This document shows positions 57,034 to 64,000 of a DNA stretch of 64,000 bases, piece after piece. Position 1 is the first letter of the stretch. Every line of letters begins with the position of its first letter. The translations under genes were made by a program, and so were the position numbers. This stretch comes from Labia minor (taxonomy: Eukaryota > Arthropoda > Insecta > Dermaptera > Spongiphoridae), in the NCBI GenBank assembly GCA_963082975.1, contig OY720347.1:10956225-11020224 (forward strand), in the 5' to 3' direction. Below the pieces are notes generated by a model. The model was given only the letters and a program-made list of their open reading frames with translations. It did no database searches and was not told the DNA's origin.

Positions 57034-57489
57034 CTATCTCGCCAGATTACGCAGAAACGGTTTGAGCTAGAATCATGAAATTTGGTATATGGACATTATT
57101 CAAAATTCGTAGTTTTATATAAACTTTTGAGAAATGTAGCTCAACCGGAAGAGGGTCATTACCTACAACGTTTTCATTTTTTTCCTCTAAACTGAACGTA
57201 AAAATAAAGATATATGTTTGATAGTTTAGTTAAAAATTGTATAAAACTGCTATATATAGAATTTCAGCTTGATTGAATCGCTGAAAGTACCGGAATTTAT
57301 TTTTTAACACTGAAAATCACGCGCCAGAACGTGACGTGGTTACATCAACAAAGAGCCAAACATGCGCTGGTTTAATAAATATTATTTATTAATTTATAAT
57401 TTATAATTAATTAAATTTAATTTAAATATATTATATTATGTTCTTTTATCCAATTCAAAGTGCGAGATAGTCGAGTGGAGACACTCCAG
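57034..57489 (+). mobile_element. Helentron-like family A, 5' block deleted
   Basis: ACTATCTCGCCAG joins directly to ATTACGCAGAAACGG, so the ATTGCGATCACG and (GT)n part is missing. The remainder (GGTTTGAGCTAGAATCATGA, AACCGGAAGAGGGTCATTAC) runs to the intact terminus GCGAGATAGTCGAGTGGAG, then ACACTCCAG. It ends 87 bases before carbonic anhydrase exon 3. Confidence 0.8.
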
Positions 57490-57576
57490 TTGTGATTTTC
57501 TTTCTTTTCAATAGATATTTATATTTTATTCATTTATTTATTTTTTATTGAACATTTATTCTTATTTATTTTTTAG

Positions 57577-57741
57577 GACCTCAACATTGGGCCGAAGAGT
57601 TTGGTCAATGTGCTGGAAAATATCAATCACCAATCAATATCGATGAAAGAAAAGTACAAAAAACGAATTTGCCTCCATTAATATTTGTTGGATTCCACGA
57701 TACTCCATTAACTACGATTGTCTCCAATAACGGACACACAT
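57577..57741 (+). CDS. Alpha-carbonic anhydrase, exon 3 (start of catalytic domain)
   Basis: Alpha-carbonic anhydrases interconvert CO2 and bicarbonate with a histidine-bound zinc. This exon (55 residues; acceptor TATTTTTTAG|, donor CACACAT|GTAAGT, phase 1) encodes GPQHWAEEFGQCAGKYQSPI, then NIDERKVQKTNLPPLIFVGF and HDTPLTTIVSNNGHT. GPxxW, the Cys that usually pairs in a disulfide in secreted forms (C in FGQCAG), QSPINI and NNGH(T/S) are the family's N-terminal signatures. The signal peptide in exon 1 makes this a secreted or membrane-anchored isoform. The zinc histidines (HxHWG, then a later H) belong to the next exons, which are not in the remaining 6 kb. The specific paralogue cannot be named. 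Confidence 0.93.
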
Positions 57742-58200
57742 GTAAGTCTCTCTCGGTTCATATATATATATAAAAAAAAACTAACAACAACGATATAAAT
57801 AACATTAATTGAATGTACTCGTTAATGAACCAACATTGCACACTGATGGGATCAGCACATTTAAGATTAACTCACTTAATAATAGATAATAAAATTTATC
57901 AGTGTATTCAATATATATATTGTTATATATATATATATTTGTTATCAAACTTGTTTCCTTTTTAAGTGAATGAATGTAATTGACATTGACTTAGACTCCG
58001 GAAATGATCCATTCATGAAAAAAAAAAATTAACGAAATCTATATAAAACTATTCTGTAATATGATTATTTGCTTTCCACATGTGTTTGTGTGTGTCTGTA
58101 TTTATGTGTGTTTGTTCATATCACACGGCTATCATATCATAATAATATTTTAATATCAAATTTTTTTTTTTAATTTTGGTTAATTGAATTTTTATGTGAT
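57742..58200. other. AT-rich intron DNA
   Basis: Start of carbonic anhydrase intron 3, with (TA)n at about 57761-57771 and 57911-57940, and a (GT)n patch at 58080-58110. No other feature. Confidence 0.55.
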
Positions 58201-58517
58201 CATTATTGGATCAAAAGGCGCCTTTGGGTGTGTGGGTAGCGAACCTGCCTCACATTCACATTGTCCCGGGTTCAAGTCCCGGGCCTGGCAAGGGAATTTC
58301 CCTAGCTGGGGTGTATGGGACGGAGTCAACCCAGCCTCCGGGAACAACATTGGGGAAAAGCTACTTGATAGCGCCTCCGATCAAGAAAATCAAGGTAAAG
58401 GTGGAGTGGACCAGTTCTACTGATCATAGGACACCTCATTGATATAACCGGCTTGATAGGCGTTGTCCTTGCGTAGGACGTACAAAGTCAGAGGTTTTGT
58501 TTTTTCATTATTGGATC
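58201..58517 (+). mobile_element. tRNA-derived SINE, copy 4, with perfect target duplications
   Basis: The best copy. The body (58213-58505) has a tRNA-like head GGCGCCTTTGGGTGTGTGGG with an A-box-like TGGGTAGCGAACCTG and a B box GGTTCAAGTCC. A tRNA-unrelated middle and a 3' end AAGTCAGAGGTTTTGTTTTTT follow. It is flanked by the identical 12-bp repeat CATTATTGGATC (58201-58212 and 58506-58517), as expected for LINE-driven insertion. It is about 290 bp and transcribed, if at all, by RNA polymerase III. Open frames across it are not genes. Confidence 0.9.
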
Positions 58518-58561
58518 CAATTTAATTAGAATCAATATTTAGAATTTCATTATTATGTATG

Positions 58562-59147
58562 CAGTGGCGTAGCGTGATCTATTATGTTGGGGGAGGGGGG
58601 CACAAGGTGATCCGGGGGTCTCCCCAGAAAAAATTTTGACAAAATAAATTATTTATTTATTCATAACGTTTAGACCAGGAGTCGGCAATCTTTTTCAATA
58701 GTCGGGCGCTTTTTTAAAATAATATAACAGGGGTGGGCACACTTGGTGATACTTAGAGCCTGAAAAATGGTGACCGTAAAATCTTTTTACCTTTTTTTTT
58801 TAGGACCATATTGAAAAAATTTAAAAAAGTCTGATCGCAAAATCATTTTACCTTTTTATACATTTACATTGAAAAAAAGTCGAAAATATTTAAAAGTCTG
58901 ATCTCAAGATCATTTTACCTTTTTTTTCTCTCTGAACGCAGTCCAGCGAGGGCGCATTAAAAATCGATCGGGGGGGGGGGGGCGCCGCGTTGCCTACCCC
59001 TGGTTTAGCCTATACTTATACATAATTTAAAGATGTTTTTTTTCTTTTATGTTCTCAGTTACAAAACTAATCACTTTTAAATTTATTTTTTGCACAATGT
59101 TTGGGGGGGGGGGGGGGGCAGGTGCCCCCCGTGCCCCGACGCCACTG
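58562..59147. mobile_element. hAT-like element with perfect 8-bp target duplication
   Basis: 586 bp between CAGTGGCGTAGCG and CGACGCCACTG, flanked by perfect 8-bp repeats TATGTATG (58554-58561 and 59148-59155). Subterminal G-runs (GGGGGAGGGGGGCAC and a G16 tract with CAGGTGCCCCCCGTGCCCC) are characteristic of this group. A second hAT element sits inside. Confidence 0.88.
58676..59002. mobile_element. hAT-like MITE nested in the element at 58562
   Basis: 327 bp from CAGGAGTCGGCAATC to GTTGCCTACCCCTG, flanked by GTTTAGAC and GTTTAGCC (7 of 8 bases). The interior has three repeats of AAAATCTTTTTACC/AAAATCATTTTACC. A further CAGGGGTGGGCACAC start at 58728 hints at a third nesting level, without a visible partner. 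Confidence 0.8.
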
Positions 59148-59210
59148 TATGTATGTATGAAATGTCTGAAACATTATGACCTTAGCTACAAATTTACAAT
59201 TTACAATTTA

Positions 59211-59400
59211 AAATAGTGGTTCCCAACCTGTTTAGACCAAACACCCACTTCGTAAGGCCGGCTTAATAATTCACCCCTATAATTTTTAACAGATAATAAT
59301 TCAAAATCATCTTACCTTTTTTTTTATAAACATATTGAAAAAGATTGATTAGAGTTGAAGATGATTTCGTCCCCCAAAAATAACTTATCACTCCCCAAAA
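59211..59400 (+). mobile_element. hAT-like fragment
   Basis: TAGTGGTTCCCAACCTGTTTAG, then ACACCCACTTCGTAAGGCC and ATCATCTTACC, resemble the left half of CAGTGGTTCYCAA-type hAT MITEs. No right end found. Confidence 0.45.
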
Positions 59401-60160
59401 ATTTTGTTTTGTTATTATTAAATATTGAAAAAAATAAATATTACGACGATTTGAAAAAAGTTATTAATTTTATATTTAAACATTGTGTTGTTCTGTAAAA
59501 ATTTGAAACAAAATTTCCTATAAATTATTTTTATTAATCAATCTCGTGCGGCTAGAAGCCGCCTGTCCATCTAGGAGAAGAGTTTTTTGCCGCCGGCAGC
59601 ATATGATGCCGGGAAAGGCTAGTATAAATATAAAAATAAATTATACAATTAAAATAATATAAAATTTATGATATAAATATAAAAATTATATTAAATTTCT
59701 CAATTAATTTTTGTTTTTCAAACCCATTTTATCCCCATCTATCATTAACATTTAGATTATATTCTTTTATTTATTCTAATCAGATCTGAATAATGGATTG
59801 CGTTATTTTGGGTATGAGATTTGAATTGAATTTAAATTAATATATAATTATAAACCTCTTTATTCCTTTGGGCAAAGGAATATAATATGACAATAGTTCA
59901 TTCCAATTACAATAATCTCTAATTAAAATAAGTTTAAGAATAGAATTTGTAATTAAAAGAGTGCAGCTGAGCTAAATTTTCTCCCTTGGAGACAAATTTT
60001 AACTTCTATTTGTTGCTGGAAGTGGCATCAACTTATTAAGTATTACATTATAAAAATAATTCTAAACTTAATTGAAATATATTTAGAATATATTCAAAAT
60101 TCACTTCGAGGAAAAATCTAGTATAAAAAATTTATTTTTCACCCTACATAAAACGAAAAA
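59401..60160. other. AT-rich intron DNA
   Basis: A GC-richer patch at 59545-59620 contains GCCGCCGGCAGCATATGATG and CCGGGAAAGGCTAGT, resembling the ATGATGCCGGGAAAAAG word in the foldback at 55590. Otherwise nothing recognised. Confidence 0.4.
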
Positions 60161-60162
60161 AT

Positions 60163-60767
60163 TCGGGAGTGTCCTCCCCTAGACTTTCCCGTATATAAAT
60201 AGGTAATTAGGTTATTATTATTATGTTTTAACAACAATAAAAATAAACAAACTAATTAATTTAAATTATAAAGTAAAATGGTTTAACACTATTATATATA
60301 TTTATAATTTACACGTAACGCTACTTGTATAGGTAAAAAGTCACTTCCGGTAGTCAGATCATGATGAAATTTGGTATCTGAATTTTTTTCATATTTTTAA
60401 ATCTATATACAAAATAGGAAGCAAATATCTCGAAGCAAACTGGTACTTTACTTGAAAGGTAAACGCAACCAGTGTAGATAAAGTACCACTTCCGGTTAAC
60501 CGATTTTGACGAAATTTTGATAGAAATCTACAAACTGTGAATAATATCGGTGTACCAAATTTCGAAGTCCTAGCTTGATTAGTTTTTGAGTAAATTTGCT
60601 CACAGACATTACATACATACATACATACATACACACACACAGACATAATTCGAAAAATGGTATTTTCCGACTCAAGGAGGACTAAAACGTCAAGATCTAT
60701 CGAAATCTCGAAGTCGAAATTTTTGACGATTCCAATACTTCCCTTATACGAAGTATGCGGGAAAGTA
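60163..60767 (-). mobile_element. Helentron-like family C, full-length copy
   Basis: On the minus strand: TTTTACTTTCCCGCATACTT and CGTATAAGGGAAG (5' end with hairpin), TATTGGAATCGTCAAAAATT, a (TG)n/(TATG)n tract, TTTGGTACACCGATATTATT, AACCGGAAGTGG, ATTTCATCATGATCTGACTA, and finally the inverse subterminal repeat TATACGGGAAAGT. Just outside is the hairpin GGGAGGACACTCCC. The 3' terminus AGGGGAGGACACTCC closely resembles the family A terminus AGTGGAGACACTCC. Only this copy is in the window. The open frame at 60389-60832 is accidental. Confidence 0.72.
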
Positions 60768-61075
60768 AAAATAATCAAAAAGCAACTTGTAAGGAAGGCT
60801 CTATAAAGGCGACGAGTGATAACAGTCCTCATTTAGCATTATTATTATTATTATTATTATTATTTAACATTAATATTTTCTATATAATATTGCAATTCTT
60901 CATCCTGTTGTATTAAGAAAAATTAAGTAAAAGAACGAATATGAACAATTGTAATCCATAAAAAAATAATATTAAAAATATGGAACAAATCATCTTCATT
61001 ATTTTTTCTTAATTTAAATTTATATGACGTCACAAATGAGCGAGATATAGAAATTTGCCTTTTGGCAATCTTTTT
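60768..61075. other. AT-rich DNA with repeat debris
   Basis: A (TTA)n tract at about 60838-60864. At 60985-61040, AATCATCTTCATTATTTTTT and TATGACGTCACAAATG are a fragment of the TGACGTCA module of families B and D. Confidence 0.5.
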
Positions 61076-61552
61076 ACCGACCGACGATAGTAAGGGAGGT
61101 ATTGTTTTCACACCAAATTTCACATGTGGAGATTTTTACATATCTCCACGAATCATGCATTTTCTAAACAGAAAAAAGTATTTTTAGCATGATGTCTGTC
61201 CGTCCGTCTGTCCGTCTGTCCGTCCGTATAGATGTGTACAGCCTGAACGGCTCAACCGATTTTGATGAAATTTGGTATATTTACTTAATGCATCAGTGGG
61301 ATGAATTGATCAACTTTTGGTGCAAATCCGTGAACCGGAAGTGGTAGTATTAGCGATCGACGAATGGAAGGGAAGGGTTATTTTCACACTAAATTTCACA
61401 TGAGGAGATTTTTTTATATATCACCACGAATCATGCACTTTGTATTGGTTTTATCCTCGGGAAAATCATATTTATTAGTTTTTTCTTGATTTAAAATTAT
61501 ATTACTTCATCCAGCCATTCATGACGTCACAGCCTGGTCTTACATATAAATA
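61076..61552 (+). mobile_element. Helentron-like family B, 5' three-quarters, interrupted at 3' side
   Basis: TTTTT then ACCGACCGACGATAGTAAGG, GGTATTGTTTTCACACCAAA, a (GTCC/GTCT)n tract at 61190-61228, CTGAACGGCTCAACCGATTT, TGATGAAATTTGGTATATTT, CCGGAAGTGGTAGTATTAGC, TTAGTTTTTTCTTGATTTAA and CATGACGTCACAGCCTGGTC. It stops where the TGTAACGCCGAG segment begins, suggesting the latter inserted into it. Confidence 0.75.
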
Positions 61553-62528
61553 TGTAACGCCGAGATTGAATATTAGAGGAAAAGTCGTACAAGCACAAAC
61601 GGACATACCCGTGCCATCTATCGGAATCAATATGATTGACTAATGGATGGGAGGGGATATAGCCTAGTGATAGGATGAAGTGAAAAGAAAGAGATATTCT
61701 CGCCTGTCCAATGGATGAAATATTATCGTCTCGCTATCGAATTAATTAATGTATTGCATCTTACCGAAAATTCTACCGTAAACGTTTCTCTCCAGTAGTG
61801 TCTGTAAGAATAAAATATATATATTGTTGTGAAATTTACCTGCAATAAATACCGCCCATATCAGATATCGTACCGGTAAGAGTGAATTATAATATATGTC
61901 TTTATGAATAACGCTTATAATAATACCCGTACCTGTTATTAATGAGTTATTACAGTTTTTAGGTTACGGCCAAGTTTTTAGGTTACGGCCAAGTTTTTAG
62001 GTTACGGCCAAGTTTTAGGATACCGCCAGTTCTAGGCTACCGCAAGTTTCCGGTTAGCTGCTGTTTTAGACTACCGCAAGTTCAGGTTACGTGCAAGTTT
62101 TAAGTCATCGCCGTTTCCGGATATCGCTTTTCGTTATGCCTTTTTGTCTCTAGTTGGAAAACGAAGAAAATACACCTACTTCCTATATCATCACAGCATT
62201 ACCGTATCGTACTGACTTTTTCTATTAATAACGTCTATCTATTAAGTGTCTCGTATTAAAGGTTATAAAATAAATAAAAACCAGTAGATCCCCCCGTTGA
62301 GTCTCTATCCAGCAACCTAAGTTGAGCTTAGGCTATTCATGTATCTGAAATTGTACAATAAACATATGTGTACCGTAATATGAATCAAAGTTTGTAAATA
62401 TATCGTGTTTATTAATTGATATCTAAATATAATAAAATTTCTTTCTTTTTTTTTTATATAAATTATTCTTATATAATTTCCCTCTCTTATGTTATTTATT
62501 TAGTACCGATTGTACAATTAAGGTCGCA
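61553..62528 (+). mobile_element. Candidate LTR of a second retrotransposon
   Basis: A 976-bp segment, richer in CG dinucleotides than its surroundings. It starts TGTAACGCCGAG, contains a TATA-like TTATAAAATAAATAAAA near 62264 and an AATAAA at about 62359, and can be ended at CA (62527-62528). Eight bases later comes TGGCGCCCGGACAATAGGG, close to a tRNA-Lys-type primer-binding site. No second LTR, gag or pol is visible and no target duplication was found, so this remains a candidate. Confidence 0.42.
61955..62128 (+). repeat. Degenerating 17-19 bp minisatellite
   Basis: Three identical 19-bp units GTTTTTAGGTTACGGCCAA (61955-62011) are followed by about seven diverging 16-17 bp units of the pattern GTTTTAGGNTACCGCAA, ending near GTTTCCGGATATCGC. 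Every unit starts GTT and keeps a TAC/TCATCGC core. The array lies inside the candidate LTR. Confidence 0.85.
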
Positions 62529-62536
62529 TGAGTATA

Positions 62537-62559
62537 TGGCGCCCGGACAATAGGGACGC
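62537..62559 (+). other. Primer-binding-site candidate
   Basis: TGGCGCCCGGAC then AATAGGGACG resembles the 18-base site complementary to the 3' end of tRNA-Lys, with one substitution and a two-base insertion. Its place just after the candidate LTR is the reason to believe it. Confidence 0.42.
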
Positions 62560-62829
62560 TGGTTTTTGTTTTTTTATACATAAATATATGACTGTTCAGC
62601 TGGGACATTGATTTTTCATTATACATAAATATATGGTCCCCAAACAGCTGGTACATTGGTTTTTCTTTTTATTGATTATTAATCACATAAATATATCGAT
62701 ATTAATTATTAATATAGTTAAAAATAAACTAATTAATAAAATAAAATGAAAATAAGTATAAAATCATCTAAGTATATAAAATTAAAGAAATGAACTTGTA
62801 ATTGATTTTGGATGATATAATTTATTTGG
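62560..62829. other. AT-rich DNA before the satellite
   Basis: Contains two similar segments (CATAAATATATGACTGTTCAG and CATAAATATATGGTCCCCAAA, each followed by GG(G/T)ACATTG then GTTTTT or a like run), perhaps retroelement internal sequence. No frame. Confidence 0.4.
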
Positions 62830-64000
62830 AGGTGTTTTTTTTATATATTTAATATAGATTAAATTTAAGTATACCTATAATTATCGTTTGTTCTTAGAAA
62901 ATATAACTAAGACACAGTAATTCATTTTGTATTTATAAACATAATAATATTAATAATAAGCTTGACAATTTTAAATGTTAATATTATTCCATTCTAAAAT
63001 AATTATATTGAAAATAATTATTTTTATCTTTGAAGGTTTATAAAATTGCTATAAATAGGTTTATGATTTATTTAAAAATAATTCAGAGATGATTTATTTA
63101 GTTTTTTTTATAAATAATATAAATTATTTGAAATTCCGTTTAGTTATAATAAATTTATTATTGAATAAATTTAAGTATACCTATAATATAATTATCGTTT
63201 GTTCTTAGAAATTATAACTAAGACACATTAATGCATTTTGTATTTATAAATATAATAATATTAATAATAAGATTGATATTTTTAAATATTAATATTATAC
63301 AATTCTGATACAATTTTATTGAAAATAATTATTTTTATCTTCAAAAGTTTATACAATCATTATAAATAAGCTTATGACTTGTTTAAAATTAATTCCGAAA
63401 TAATTTATTTATTTTTATATAAATAAAATAAATTATTTAAAATTCCGTTTAGTTATTATGAATTTGTTATTGAATAAATTCAAGGATACCTATAATTACC
63501 GTTTATACTTGGAAAATATATTCAAAACATTAATTCATTTTGTATTTTAAAACATAATAATGTTAAGAATAAGATTAATAGTTAGAAATATTAATAGTGT
63601 TCAATTCTAAAGTAATTTTATCGAAAATAATTATTTTTATCTTTAAAGGTTGTATAAACTTATGCTTATAAATAAGCTTATGACTTGGTTAAAAATAATT
63701 CCGAAATAATTTATTTAATTTTTTTATAAATAAAATAAATTATTTAAAATTCCGTTTAATTATGATAAGTTTATTGTTGAATGAATTTAAGTATTACCTA
63801 TAATTATCGTTTGTTCTCTGAAAATGTAACCCCAATACATTAATTCATTTCGTATCTAGTAAACAAAATAATATTAATCATAAGATTCTAATAATTTTAA
63901 AAATTAATATTATTCAATTCTAAAATAATTATATTGAAAATAATTATTTTTATCTTTAAGGGTTTATACAGTTGTTATAAATAAATTTATGATTTGTTTA
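62830..64000 (+). repeat. Satellite with a 307-bp unit, running off the window
   Basis: At least 3.7 tandem copies. The anchor TACCTATAATTATCGTTT or a close variant falls at 62871, 63177, 63486 and 63793, giving spacings of 306, 309 and 307. Each unit continues with TTCATTTTGTATTTATAAAC, TAATAATATTAATAATAAG, GAAAATAATTATTTTTATCT, TTATGATTTATTTAAAA and AAATTATTTGAAATTCCGTT. Copies differ by about a tenth of positions by eye. No gene lies within. Confidence 0.9.

Noticed and set aside
58217-58290. tRNA gene
   Set aside because: The head of the SINE has A- and B-box-like motifs but no full cloverleaf, and it is followed by a conserved SINE body.
58184-58442. Two overlapping frames of about 80 codons
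   Set aside because: They are readings of the SINE; the same frames recur in other SINE copies with stops.
60389-60832. 147-codon minus-strand frame
   Set aside because: It lies within Helentron-like family C, crosses its microsatellite (YVCMYVC repeats) and has no domain.
1-64000. CRISPR arrays, bacterial operons, rRNA genes and telomeric repeats
   Set aside because: None seen; spaced repeats here are transposon copies or satellites, and no TTAGG-type array is present.

Overview
This is a window of AT-rich animal nuclear DNA. It has spliced genes with GT-AG introns of up to 16 kb, (TA)n and (TTA)n microsatellites, GAGA-type promoter sequence, and many nested transposable elements. The gene content (p24/TMED, FBXO28, alpha-carbonic anhydrase) and the transposon mix (mariner, hAT, Ty3/Gypsy, R4/Dong-like and RTE-like retroelements) suggest an arthropod, most likely an insect. 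Nothing visible narrows it further.

Three host genes are present. (1) 689-922 (+) is the last exon of a p24-gamma cargo receptor (TMED3/TMED7 type). (2) 4467-10191 (-) is a complete six-exon FBXO28-type F-box gene of 497 codons, convergent with TMED. (3) 31241 to beyond 57741 (+) holds the first three coding exons of a secreted alpha-carbonic anhydrase (31241-31322, 47319-47372, 57577-57741). Its introns of 16.0 and 10.2 kb are filled with transposons, and the zinc-histidine exons lie beyond the window. The three proteins have unrelated jobs (vesicle traffic, ubiquitin ligase, CO2 hydration).

The rest is repeats. 1-4466: AT-rich DNA around the TMED exon. 4953-9969: FBXO28 introns, with a SINE and a short interspersed repeat. 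11-21 kb: hAT elements, an RTE-like LINE tail and Helentron-like short elements. 21994-26122: a Ty3/Gypsy element with near-identical LTRs, a 4-bp target duplication, PBS and PPT, and one open gag-protease frame, but no reverse transcriptase or integrase. 27026-27590: a 5'-truncated R4/Dong-like retrotransposon tail between TAA repeats. 28-31 kb: mariner relics up to the carbonic anhydrase promoter. 31.4-57 kb (introns 1 and 2): foldbacks, hAT and mariner MITEs, SINEs and most Helentron-like copies. 58-64 kb: a SINE with perfect target duplications, nested hAT elements, a further Helentron-like family, a candidate LTR with a decaying minisatellite, and a 307-bp satellite running off the end.

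The most interesting pattern is three repeat families (A, B, C) that differ in sequence but share one architecture. Each has a subterminal inverted repeat next to a T-run, a short hairpin just outside the 3' copy of that repeat, and an internal microsatellite or homopolymer-like tract. All share an internal module resembling ATGAAATTTGGTA next to CCGGAAG. This matches the known layout of non-autonomous Helentron (HINE/DINE-1) elements. One copy appears to have read through its first 3' end and captured about 300 bp of flank.
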